A stretch of 64,000 bases of DNA from Skeletonema tropicum. Its lineage: Eukaryota; Bacillariophyta; Thalassiosirophyceae; Thalassiosirales; Thalassiosiraceae. The number at the start of each line of letters is the position of its first letter. Position 1 is the first letter of the stretch. The stretch is from NCBI GenBank assembly GCA_037178625.1, contig CM074134.1:1860001-1924000 (forward strand), given 5' to 3'. The translations under genes were made by a program, and so were the position numbers. Under the pieces are notes generated by a model. The model ran no database searches. It saw only the letters and a program-made list of their open reading frames with translations, and was not told the DNA's origin. Positions 54,007 to 64,000 of the stretch are shown in pieces.

Positions 54007-55335
54007 ATGTTCACCGCTGACGAAAAAATAATCCAATTCATCCTCTCCAAACTCAAACAAACTGCACCCGACATCCATAACAAAATATTTGGTTCTGGTG
54101 GCGATGATGCCCGAAAGAGGCAGGCAACTCTAATTTCACATTGTATGGAGGCACTGCGTGTACTAAAAACCAAGAAGATACCTCTTGGTAAAAAATGGAA
54201 CGCCAATATCTGTGCTGCATTGGTGATTGACTACCTGGTCCGAAACGTCCGAAATGACAAAATGTATTTTAGATCAAATATACCGATAAAGGTATTGATT
54301 GACATGCTCAAGCTAAAGAAGATTAAAAAGAAGGAGTTGGAACAGATACAAGAGGTGCTGGGATCATATTTGGCAAATACAGCGATTGCTACCAAGATTA
54401 ATAGTCACAACAGTTCGAAGGAACAGACGACAAGGACGCTTCGAAAACGCAACGCTGATGGGACAGCTATATCATCTAATACTGCTGGCCCTACAGAAAC
54501 TAAAGTATCACAAAGTGGCCTCATTCAGGATTTGTGCATTAACCTCGGTCCACTCATCCCCGATGCAGAGTTTGTATTCAAATATGCAACAAAGCTCTTT
54601 GACGCGCTCTCCAATAGCAATGTCGGTAACAAACGGAGCAAAAGCAGTAGTAGGCAACGACGCGAACAAGATTCTTTACGACAGGACATGGCCAGATATT
54701 TGGAGTGTTATGAGGGAGCATGTTTCTACCTTGCGGTGAAGGAGAGTGAAGGTGCCAATTATAATGATGTATTGAAAAAGAAGGCTAGTGCAAAACTGTC
54801 ATTAAAGAATCAACAAAAGAAGGAAGAGGTAAAAAAGAAGAATGGGGATGGACGAAAGGAAGATGGTCCCAAGAACAACAACAATACTGGTGAACAGGAT
54901 GATGAGGACGACCAGGATGATGAGGATGACACCGATGATGATAGGCCAATGAATGAAATGGATGTAATCATGGCTGCTTGTTTATCAGAAAGAACTTTCA
55001 TGACAGTGCTTGCCTACGTCAAAAAATATGCACAAGATTTTGTAATATCATTGGATGATACTGCTGATCAAAAAAAGCCTGCAAAAAAGCAGAGGAATGG
55101 TGCTATGAAAGACGCAACGCCTAGTCAGGGGTTTGCTGGTCAGTCAGTCATAGTGGAAGGTGATATTAGGCGTCCTTCGAAGAAAAATGCCCAGTTTGAA
55201 GAATGGAAACAAAACGTCTTGAGTGCAGCCATAACAAAAACGCAGGAGGAGGGCGGAGACAAACGCATGTCAAGAACAGACGCTTTGAAGCGCGCAGCAG
55301 ACGAAGTAATTCGAGAGTTACAGAATAGTTCATGA
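54007..55335 (+). CDS. ORC6-like protein (tentative)
   Basis: 442 aa. Two helical domains of cyclin/TFIIB-like look (about 1-125 and 170-275, including LIQDLCINLGPLIPDAEFVF and YLECYEGACFYLAVKESE) are followed by a Lys-rich then highly acidic linker. A short C-terminal motif FEEWKQNVLSAA resembles the conserved end of Orc6, which binds the rest of the origin recognition complex. The ATG at 54007 is the first Met. Identity is tentative: Orc6 is poorly conserved, and another TFIIB-fold or unrelated helical protein is possible. It shares a divergent promoter with the kinesin gene, which would suit a cell-cycle role. Confidence 0.4.
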   Translation: MFTADEKIIQFILSKLKQTAPDIHNKIFGSGGDDARKRQATLISHCMEALRVLKTKKIPLGKKWNANICAALVIDYLVRNVRNDKMYFRSNIPIKVLIDMLKLKKIKKKELEQIQEVLGSYLANTAIATKINSHNSSKEQTTRTLRKRNADGTAISSNTAGPTETKVSQSGLIQDLCINLGPLIPDAEFVFKYATKLFDALSNSNVGNKRSKSSSRQRREQDSLRQDMARYLECYEGACFYLAVKESEGANYNDVLKKKASAKLSLKNQQKKEEVKKKNGDGRKEDGPKNNNNTGEQDDEDDQDDEDDTDDDRPMNEMDVIMAACLSERTFMTVLAYVKKYAQDFVISLDDTADQKKPAKKQRNGAMKDATPSQGFAGQSVIVEGDIRRPSKKNAQFEEWKQNVLSAAITKTQEEGGDKRMSRTDALKRAADEVIRELQNSS

Positions 55336-55376
55336 TCGCAACAATATTTATAGCATGTGCGTAATATAATTTATAT

Positions 55377-58300
55377 TCATATAATTCCTTCGTCATCAAC
55401 GCGAAAGATTACCTCCAATGGGGAGGAGGTTGGTATTTTCCACTCGCCACCGCGTACATCACGACATCCAAGCTCAATGTTGACTTTGTAGTACCCGTCT
55501 TGAAGCAATGACTCAAAAGTTATTGGCATAATGAATTTGCCCGCTGCGAGTAACGATGTAGAACCTCTCGTTTCGCCACCATCTAGGTCAACTCTTAAAG
55601 TCATTCCGTTACCAGCACCGAAGTCACTGTCTACAGCATCATCTTCTTCATATAGTTGCCCTTCGTAGTTTAGATTCGCCCAAGCAATTATTTCCGAAAT
55701 GGGAACATCCGCAGACTGAATAAACTTGTCTGGAAGCCACCCGCTCAAGATCACTATCGTTGCAAGACCTGGAACGACGTCGATAATTTCTGCTCTACTC
55801 TTGGCATCTATGGTTATAATATCGTGATCACCATTCTGAGGGAGAGTCTTGGGCAGTATGTTAGGATCGGCAGAGACATTGACTATAGCCCGAGGGATGG
55901 GTTTCATTTGAAAGAATCCGCTCGGAAACGGACACGGGCACTTCAAAATTGCATCAAGCACTAACACGAGCCGAGAAGCGAGAGATACGGAATGTTCTTT
56001 TTGTTTTGCTTTCTTCAATTGCTCCAAGACATCGCTGCGAAGCTTTGATAGTGTCATGCTCATTGGTTGGTTTTGGTCACATTTTAGTGTCATTGATTTG
56101 GAAGTTGGCGTCGATGCTGCAGTCGCTGTGGAACTCTTTGCCTCTTTAGATCCAAGTTTTGTGAATTCACTCAACAATTGGCACATTGCTTGAAGAGTAC
56201 GAAATGCTGATCTTGTCTGTTGACAGCGATGAAGACCCCACAGACGATACATCTTTTCGTAACGTGATACTAGGAGACCAAAGCTCTTGCCAATATTGTT
56301 TCGAAACAGAGTAGATCTGTTGTTTTTGTTGGATAATGTACCTTCCGTCATCAATATCTCAACGCTTAGTGATCTAGTAATGGTAATAAGATTCAGAGTG
56401 TCCAATCTGAGACGGATGAACTCAAGCTGAAACTCAAACTTGCCATTTTGCTCGAGGGCAGCAAGAGAAGTTAACATCGAGTTGCAAGAACTCAGAAGTT
56501 CCAGTGACTCAGCTACACCCTTGGCGCCTTTCAATGCAAGGACTTCTTCGCTGCGTGCTAGCTTGGATAGAGCGTTGAGATACATGAAACTCTGCTGCCT
56601 CGAGCACGCACAAACAAGGCGTTTATCTAAAATGGCACGTGCGAAAGCATAGTTATTTGTCTGAAAAGCAACACGGACAAGCTTGAAGAGGACCCACATA
56701 TCGTTTATACTTTCTGCAAGTGAGAGACAACGTTGCAATGTGTCTGAAGCTGATGTACCACTAAAAGACAGGATGGTTCTTACTTTGCACGTTGCAATAC
56801 TTTCATCATTACTGCCTTCACTCAAATTGGACAGGCGTTTTGAAGCAGCTAATGGGTTGCTCATGGACACATAGGTGGCTAGCTTCCACAGCACTCTCTC
56901 TTGCGCAGAATATGTCTTGACGACAAATGATAGAAAGCTAATTGCAAATGTACCAGACTGTCTCGAGCATGTAACAAGCAATGGCTTCAATGAATCAATG
57001 ACGGCATCGCTTACTTCGTCATTCTTCAAAGATAAAAGAGATTGCCTCGCATGAACAAAGATGTGTTTGACATTGTCCTTCTCCATAAGGTACGATGTCT
57101 CGTACGATAGAACAAGAGCCAAAAAATCAGACGCAGATTGGACAATAAGCTGGTCATCTGCTGAACACTGCAGTAATATTGCCGCGTTTTGAATCATTTG
57201 CTTTATTGTCGTGTCTGTTTGGAAATCGTTGTCTCTTTTTGAGCTTTGCAAGCCGCCGCTGGATAAAAACAATACTCCAGCCGCTTTCAATATTGCAATA
57301 ATACGAGATTGCTTACAGTTGTCAGGAGACCGCTTTTGACGTTTCGCAACATTTTCTTCGTCATTAGTAGACTCATTGCTCGTATTCTTATTTGTATTTT
57401 TTGCTGAATTTATCTCTTCATCAAAGTGCTTTGCAAGTAGCCGAAGGGCGAATAGATAAAGCTCCGTTTTGTTTCCTTTATATTTCAATATCATTTCCTG
57501 TATGCATAAGCCTGTAGAATTGATGATGCAGGAGGACTTTGATTCCGCCAGCATTTGCAATAAACGTTGAAACTCAGCCTGAATAAGAGATTCATCTTTC
57601 TCGTTGAGTGGTGCATTCACCAGTGCTTCATACGCAGTAGCAGCTTCCACGTCTGAATGTGCAACATTTGAAGCAAATCCAATTAGAGACTCACGGAGTT
57701 GTGCCAGTGCAGCTTGATCGATGGCAGTGACATCATGAGACATTTTCAACTCTTTGCATACTCGCAGTATCTGCAATCTATCCATGTGAGACAATTGAAA
57801 AGAAAGAGGCAGTAATGAACTCTCTTCGACAGACGAGGCTCCAGCTTCAGATTTGGATTTCAGGTTGTTGTGTGGAATTACTGGACAAATTGCCATCGAA
57901 ATCAATTGTATTAAATCATTGCAAGCTTGCTTTCTTATCCCTGCCTTATTCGAGCAGAAGGCCATGCCACAAGACAAATATGACGTCAATCCTTGATTCA
58001 AAAACCTATAAAAGTACGCAGTTGTGAACCCATCATCATAATCATCTCCAGTACTTTTCAGCCGCGATGCTGAGTACGGGAAGACGCTCCCTCCTTTTAT
58101 TGTGCTATCCTGATTCCAGATGATGGCATTTGTGAGTCGCTCTTCCAACGTGCCTATATTTTGAGCTGATGTCTTATTGCTGGATGTCGATGATGTTCCA
58201 GGCGTCGATGGAGAGTAGTAGGAGTGAAGAAAATTGAGATAATCACACTGAGGTATGAGGAAAGATACCAACGCAGACGACGCAACTGTCGCAACGAGTG

Positions 58301-58724
58301 TCTGCTCCTCACGAGTCAAGTAGGTAGATAGAGCGGCTGCCTCCTCGAGAATCTGCAGAGTGGTTATTGTGATGATGATGTAATGATGCATCTGTTAGAT
58401 TGTGCGGTATGAAAAAAGATACTTGTGTACACATACATCATGCGAAAACCTACTCACCTCCGCGTAGCTTTTGTTATTTTCACGAGTAGTAGAAGAATTG
58501 AAGTCATTTGATTCCAATAATTCCCCTTTATACAATTCAATTTCCTGATACAATGTACCGATGACTCCCTCATCACCAACAACTTTCTCTGACGACGGAT
58601 CAGGAGCTAACTTGATGCCTAATGTGGCCGCATTTAGATTTGTCTTTGCCAATATTTGTTTGATCAAAGGTTGGACATATTGTGTCCTGACTTCTGTTGT
58701 GGTTAGATCTGTGGCGTCTATCAT
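55377..58724 (-). CDS. Integrator complex subunit 7-like protein (two exons)
   Basis: Exon 1 (58724-58458) and exon 2 (58352-55377) are joined across a 105-bp GTGAGT...CTGCAG intron, in phase (KSYAE then ILEEAAALSTYL); total 1,080 aa. It is largely alpha-helical-repeat protein. The C-terminal 190 residues contain CPCPFPSGFFQMKPIPRAIV followed by a beta-rich domain, a layout I associate with Integrator subunit 7, where a proline-rich CPxPxPxxFF motif precedes the same kind of domain. Integrator processes snRNA 3' ends and attenuates RNA polymerase II transcription in the nucleus. The N-terminal half shows only the repeat character. Assignment is by recognition of the C-terminal pattern, hence moderate. 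Confidence 0.5.
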
Positions 58725-59299
58725 GGTGGTGGCTTAGGTGGAGAGGTATCACCGAAGCTACACTACTTCACCTTACACTGTATACTTTTGATTTTTATTT
58801 TTGGGCTTTTTGGCGGGCTTTCTAGAGATACCCATCATATTAATATCGCTAATATCGTTTCTCACTTTCCACTTCCTTCGCCTTCCGGCTCTTCGGTGTT
58901 CTCCCGCCTTGAACTACAAGTACCAAGAATCCCACCACGTCGGCGTTATCTATGGGGACATCATCCCCACGTAAGACGATTTTATTCAACGTGAAGGAGG
59001 TGCAAGAACCTACCATGTGCAAATGTAGCTTGTAGCTTAGATGCTCTTGGCTACCCGCCGTACACTTAGTCGTTGCTTTGACATCATCTGGCGTTAGCTG
59101 CTGGCATCACTGGCAGTATAAGTAGGAGAGGTTCCCATTACACTCCTCGATAAGAAGCAGTGTCAACAAATAGAACTTTTCACTGCTCTCTTGCTATTCA
59201 GTCATTCGGCGAGGTACAACTGAATTGACGTCAACCTTTCGTAATTTATATCATACACAGTTGGACGTTTTCCTTATTTTTCAATTAGAGTTGTGCAAG
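58725..59299. promoter_or_regulatory. Divergent promoter region; TGACGTCA near aureochrome start
   Basis: The palindrome TGACGTCA at 59226-59233 (in ATTGACGTCAAC) lies 67 bp upstream of the aureochrome ATG. Aureochromes are known to bind TGACGT-type sites through their bZIP, so an autoregulatory site is plausible. The rest shows no gene or repeat. Confidence 0.5.
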
Positions 59300-61139
59300 A
59301 TGAATAATAACATGGGGATGAAGATGCCATTGTTTGCTTCTGCGAATCAACAGCAGGTGAGTTTTTCCAAGCCAAGCCTATACTTTGATGCAACGGATCG
59401 TCATTTGAAGTGCCGTAATGACGGTTACAGTCGTATATGCCTAAATTTGAACTTGTTTTCCATATCATGTGTACATTAAACGTGTCAATCTTATTGTCGA
59501 CTATCTTGCAGCAAAATGGCGACGAATTTGACTTTCATGATATCTTCGCTGATTACTTCGAAGACTTCAACGCTGATCAAATGTCTAATGCACTTGCAGC
59601 GCACCAGCATGCTCAGCAGGTTGTTGCGCAACAGCAGCAGCAACAACAACAACAGCAGCAGCAGCTCAATCTTCCTACTGGACAAGGAATCCAAACTGCG
59701 TGGCATTTGGGAAATCTTCCTTCGATGAATAATGGTTCAAACGGTCATACTGCTGGAGGAGGTAGTGAAGAGCCATCGGCGAAGCGTTCGCGTCATGAAG
59801 AGAATTTACTCTTGCCAGGTGCAACGATGCAACATCATCAACACAATCAACAATCGCAGCAGCAGCAGCAACCACAGCAAACCTACAATGTTCCGTCCGG
59901 TGTTGGGGCGCTGTCCAATCGTCTTGGATTTACAATGCCGAATACTGTTCAGCAGCAGGTCCAGCAACAGCAGCAGCAACAACAACAACAGCAAGCGATG
60001 CAAAAGGCTTTGCAGCAGCAAGCCATGCTGTCAGCAAACACGAATTCAAACAACATCAAATTACCGGTTGGGACAGGTATCAACTTTGGTACTGTGGGCA
60101 ATATCATGGCCAACAATGCATCAAATGGAGTTGCAGCTAGAACGCATCAAAATAATGGTGCTGTAATGGGCCAGTCCTATCATCAACTCACTTCAGGCGT
60201 TGGTGCCACCGGCGGCACTGTTGCCACCAGTGCCACTGGCGGTGGAATACTTCCCAACATGCAACTTCGAACAAACCTTGGCGTAGCAATGCCTGGTATT
60301 GGCGTGGACAAAAAATCAATCGAGGAACAAATGTCTGCGGAACGTCGGCAAAGGAATCGAGAACATGCCAAGCGTTCTCGAGTACGAAAAAAGTTCATGT
60401 TGGAGTCATTGCAAACCCAAGTGAGGGGATTGCAAGATGAGAATTCAACGTTGCGAATGTTGGTTCAGAAACATATCCCTCTAGATGCCATGAAAATTAT
60501 TGACGAGTGTTGTTCGAAGAGTGTCCTGTTTGGAGCAGAGGGGCGGGAGGGTGGTGCGTTGGGTGGCGCTGCTCCTCCAAAGACAGATGCTGACAAAGGG
60601 AAGGAAGTGGCACTGCTCAAATCAGACTTTTCACTTATTGAAAGTCTGACTTCGGGTCAGCAAAATTTTGTCCTCTCTGATCCGCGTCTCCCTGACAATC
60701 CCATTGTCTTTGCTAGTCCTGGCTTTTATGAGTTAACGGGATACACTCGTGAAGAAGTTCTCGGAAGGAATTGTCGTTTCTTACAGGGTGAAGGAACTGA
60801 TCCAAAGGCTGTCGATGTGATTCGTACTGCAGTCAAGACTGGATCAGATGCTACTGCATGTTTGTTGAATTATAAGGCAGATGGAACTCCGTTTTGGAAT
60901 CAGCTGTTTGTTGGTGCATTGAGAGACGCAGATGATTGCATTGTAAACTATGTGAGTATTCGTACTTGTTTGTTTGATTTATTTCTGTCTTGTGATGGCA
61001 CATATCTGACTTCATTCTCGCCTCATTTTTCTTGCAGGTTGGTGTTCAAACAATGGTGGAACCAAATGCTGGGGCAGATGCGTTGGAAGATAGAGTCAAC
61101 GCGGCTCATCCTATCACGGAACAAAAGGAAGAGGAGTAG
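59300..61139 (+). CDS. AUREO: Aureochrome (bZIP-LOV blue-light transcription factor), three exons
   Basis: Exons 59300-59356, 59512-60951 and 61038-61139; introns of 155 bp (GTGAGT...TTGCAG) and 86 bp (GTGAGT...TTGCAG). Joined length 532 aa. Residues 20-280 are Gln-rich with several polyGln tracts and probably an activation region. The bZIP (about 292-345) has the basic region NREHAKRSRVRKK and leucine heptads. The LOV domain (about 395-510) is canonical: NFVLSDPRLPDNPIV, YELTGY, and GRNCRFLQG with the flavin-adduct Cys about 440, then LLNYKADGTPFWNQLFVGAL. Exon 3 supplies NYVGVQTMVEPNAG and the short tail. bZIP before LOV is the aureochrome order, opposite to most LOV factors. It senses blue light through FMN and binds TGACGT-type DNA. 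Confidence 0.95.
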
Positions 61140-61320
61140 ATTATTAATCAAGTTTTTTTCGTTCTTTATTCATAATGCTATGCATGAGTCTAATTCACAG
61201 TAGAGAGCATTGAGTTGCCAAATAAAGTTAGACTTCACAGATATCTTTCAATACTTCAACCTTTTTAACACATATTTCCCTAGAGACTTGTACAAAGATG
61301 CTTGTGCGAGAGGGCAATGA

Positions 61321-64000
61321 TTATCCGGTGTTACCCATACCATTCGCAACTCCAGTGATAGTAGTGAGAAGGGCATCGTTAAGAACTTGCTCCTCGTCAC
61401 TGTTTTCGTTGGCACGCAGACGCTTCAATGTCTCTGCCTGCAACACATTGAGGCAATCTACATATGGGTTTCTTACCGCCATCAGTTGTAACAGCAGATG
61501 ATCGTTTTCTGCCAAGATCTTGTGACCAGTGAGGTTTTTGATGGCTTGCTCTGTGCCGTCATGGATCTTGCGGATCTCTGAACCCAGGTCAACCGCAGCA
61601 GGATCGTTCACGAGCACATCTTCGTAATGCCTCGCAATACTAGAATCACTCTTTGATAGAATCATCTCTACCAAATCAATTGTGGTTCGGAAAGAGCCCC
61701 ACTCGTTGTACATCTGACGAAGAGTTTGTTCGTCTTCACTAGCTAGAACTTGGTTGATAGCCTCGCCTACTCCTAGCCAAGTTGGAAGATTCAGCCTAGT
61801 TTGAGTCCAAGCAAAGATCCAAGGGATGGCTCGTAAACTCTCTACTCCTCCGGTGGCTTTTCTTTTCGCAGGTCTTGATCCAATGTTCAATTTCGAAAGC
61901 TCAAGTTCTGGAGTCGCTGCCCTGAAATATGGGACAAAGCGCTCATCGCCACGTACAATTTTGCGGTAGGCTTCACAACTAATATCGGAAAGTTTGTCCA
62001 TTACATTCTTCCATTCTTGGTTTGGAAGAGGACGGTCGGTGTGTTGTTCTGCCAAAACCGCAGCGGTGTAAATGTCGAGTGTTCGTTCAGCCCTGTCAGA
62101 GTATCCGAAGTTTTGATTGATCATCTCTCCTTGCTCTGTAACGCGGAACTGACCGTTAACAGTACCAGGAGCGTGTTCAACGATTCCATTGAAGGTGTTG
62201 GGATTGCCTCCGCGACCAACAGTTCCTCCCTTTCCATGGAAGAAAGTCATATCAACAGCATGTTTCTTGGCCACCTCTACAAGCTCCAACTGCTTTTCGT
62301 ACTGGGCCCAGGTGGCAGCGAGTCTACCAGCATCCTTTGCGGAATCAGAGTAGCCAATCATGACTTCCTGTTTTCGTCCCTCGAGGCTGCCAATGTAGGC
62401 CGGGATGTTGAAGAGCTGGTCCATCGTGGCGGCAGCACCATTAAGATCATCGAGAGTCTCAAACAGAGGCACAACACGCAGTGGCTTCTTCACACCCGCA
62501 TCTCTTTGAAGAAGAAGAACGGCCATAATATCAGAAGCAGATGTACACTGACTAATCACATAAGCTCCCAAACTCGCATCGTACTGCTCCGAAATCATTT
62601 TGAATGTCTCCAATGTGTCAACTGCTGTCGGGGTGAATATCTCTTCGTTTTCCCATGCACCTGATCGAATTAGAGGACGTTTGCTTTGCAACTGGTTCGT
62701 GATCCAATTCACGCGTGCGGCTTCGTCCCACTGCAAATAACTTCCTAGTCCAAGATATCTCGTGATGCAATCCAATGCTTCCGAGTGACGGTCACTTTCT
62801 TGACGCACATCCAATGGAACAAGAGTAAGACCAAATGCCGATACCTTGCGGATGACGTCGACAAGCCGACCATCAGCCACTACGGCATTACCGGTATCAC
62901 ACAGAGATTCATAAACAGTGATCAAGTCTGCCATAAGATCATCCTTGTCCAAAAAGATATCCTCGGAAGAGAACGATGAACCCTCATCAGATACACCGCC
63001 GTTTTGAACCTTCTGTAACTCCGCTCTAGCCCACGCTGACGTATTAGCCAACCTCTCCGCAACTGGATGCAAGAAACTTCTGTATGGAGCACGACTCTCC
63101 ATTCCTACACGATCACGAATGCGTCGCATTGCCGCACTTTCAAATCGACACTTATCATCCATGCCTCGGGGAGGATTACCCGACAAAGATCCCATAATTT
63201 CACGAATGTCCTTCTCCAACAACTGTGCAGCCTTGATTCGATTGGTAAGACAGACTTCTCTAGTGACATTTGGAGTAACGTTGGGGTTACCATCTCTGTC
63301 TCCACCCATCCATGAGGCAAATTTGAAAGGAGACGCTGTCAATGGCAAACTATACTCATCGCCCATGGAAGATTTCATTGTGGCATCCAACTTGCGCAAG
63401 TAGTTGGGTAATACTTCCCACAAAACTGTCTCAATCACCAAAGTTCCACGTTCGGCCTCCGACTGAGGACTGGGTTTGACACGGGATACCTCATCCGTCT
63501 GCCAAATCGAAGCAATCTCACGACGTAATGCATCATTGAGTTGTTGTTGTCTGTAGGAAGTGCCGTTGCTGCTGCGGACTTCATCCGCCTCAGTGAGAAT
63601 CTTTTGGACACGAGAATGTTTCTCCAATAGAGTACGACGATTCACCTGAGTTGGATGTGCGGTCAATACAATTTCGACAGTTTGACTTGTGAGTGATTTG
63701 AATATTTCATCCTTGGTAGGTGTGCTCCCGTCATCACTGTAGAGAAGATTGGACAAGACACCGGCAGCGGAATCACGCTTGTTGGCATGCAACGCTCCAA
63801 TAGGAGCAGGCGCCTTTCCTCCGGTTTCGGGGTTGTAATCATTCACTTCACTGGACAAGGCCATTTTGAGCCTACGACAACGTTCATGCGCCTCGGCAGC
63901 GTTGGCAATACCCAAAAAGTGTGCAAATGCACGGGAGATGATGACCAATTCCTCGGGAGATAACTTTTCGACAAATTGTACCATGGAATCGAGACGGCCT
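61321..64000 (-). CDS. PPC: Phosphoenolpyruvate carboxylase (N-terminus beyond window)
   Basis: The C-terminal 892 residues are present and the frame continues off the right edge (RLDSMVQFVEKLSPEEL, so the Met at 63984 is not the start). PEPC adds bicarbonate to PEP to give oxaloacetate, feeding the TCA cycle or a possible C4-type carbon-concentrating route. Catalytic blocks are intact: the TAHPTQ histidine, SWMGGDRDGNPNV, GYSDSAKDAGR, FFHGKGGTVGRGGNP and the conserved ending ITGVANGMGNTG, equivalent to the QNTG terminus. Because the N-terminal 100-200 residues are outside, plastid, mitochondrial or cytosolic location and the phosphorylation site cannot be judged. Convergent with the aureochrome gene (181-bp gap). 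Confidence 0.95.
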   Translation of the reverse strand, partial: GRLDSMVQFVEKLSPEELVIISRAFAHFLGIANAAEAHERCRRLKMALSSEVNDYNPETGGKAPAPIGALHANKRDSAAGVLSNLLYSDDGSTPTKDEIFKSLTSQTVEIVLTAHPTQVNRRTLLEKHSRVQKILTEADEVRSSNGTSYRQQQLNDALRREIASIWQTDEVSRVKPSPQSEAERGTLVIETVLWEVLPNYLRKLDATMKSSMGDEYSLPLTASPFKFASWMGGDRDGNPNVTPNVTREVCLTNRIKAAQLLEKDIREIMGSLSGNPPRGMDDKCRFESAAMRRIRDRVGMESRAPYRSFLHPVAERLANTSAWARAELQKVQNGGVSDEGSSFSSEDIFLDKDDLMADLITVYESLCDTGNAVVADGRLVDVIRKVSAFGLTLVPLDVRQESDRHSEALDCITRYLGLGSYLQWDEAARVNWITNQLQSKRPLIRSGAWENEEIFTPTAVDTLETFKMISEQYDASLGAYVISQCTSASDIMAVLLLQRDAGVKKPLRVVPLFETLDDLNGAAATMDQLFNIPAYIGSLEGRKQEVMIGYSDSAKDAGRLAATWAQYEKQLELVEVAKKHAVDMTFFHGKGGTVGRGGNPNTFNGIVEHAPGTVNGQFRVTEQGEMINQNFGYSDRAERTLDIYTAAVLAEQHTDRPLPNQEWKNVMDKLSDISCEAYRKIVRGDERFVPYFRAATPELELSKLNIGSRPAKRKATGGVESLRAIPWIFAWTQTRLNLPTWLGVGEAINQVLASEDEQTLRQMYNEWGSFRTTIDLVEMILSKSDSSIARHYEDVLVNDPAAVDLGSEIRKIHDGTEQAIKNLTGHKILAENDHLLLQLMAVRNPYVDCLNVLQAETLKRLRANENSDEEQVLNDALLTTITGVANGMGNTG

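Overview
This window is nuclear DNA from a stramenopile alga, most likely a diatom and possibly a centric one. The strongest marker is a complete aureochrome (bZIP plus LOV photoreceptor, known only from photosynthetic stramenopiles) at 59.3-61.1 kb. Supporting signs are plastid presequences with a signal peptide followed by Phe (an ASAFAP-like site), short GT-AG introns of 86-205 bp, and mixed-strand genes packed as convergent pairs only 40-180 bp apart. I cannot name the species. Layout: 1-11 kb is gene-dense, with a partial TMEM185-like membrane protein, a Ulp1/SENP SUMO protease, a sulfotransferase-like type II membrane protein, a TMEM184/Ost-alpha family protein, a secreted thioredoxin-domain protein and a divergent mitochondrial-carrier protein. 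From about 11.4 to 25.2 kb the window is a satellite array of roughly 74 units of about 185 bp. It has a homogenised core with multi-level higher-order repeats and decayed edges. Next come plastid lipoyl synthase, a TKL-like kinase and a thylakoid-lumen FKBP (25.7-29.8 kb). From 29.9 to 40.4 kb the DNA is gene-poor: duplicated modules of small tail-anchored proteins, a 318-bp MITE with a target-site duplication, hairpins, decayed coding remnants and a C2H2 zinc-finger protein. From 40.9 to 64 kb genes are dense again: a plant-cysteine-oxidase/ADO-type dioxygenase, an LPA1-like plastid protein, galactokinase, a hypothetical protein, a mitochondrial EHD/dynamin-like GTPase, a kinesin-4-like motor, an ORC6-like protein, an Integrator-7-like protein, the aureochrome, and the C-terminal 892 residues of PEP carboxylase. 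Working together: several genes serve the plastid and carbon metabolism (lipoyl synthase, lumenal FKBP, LPA1-like, galactokinase with a plastid-type presequence, PEP carboxylase, aureochrome as blue-light regulator). Another group is cell-cycle or nuclear (kinesin-4, ORC6-like, INTS7-like, SUMO protease). There is no operon logic, as expected in a eukaryote. Five genes carry a single-base frame break located at, or compatible with, a short homopolymer run, which looks more like residual assembly error than biology. The main unexplained element is the satellite array.
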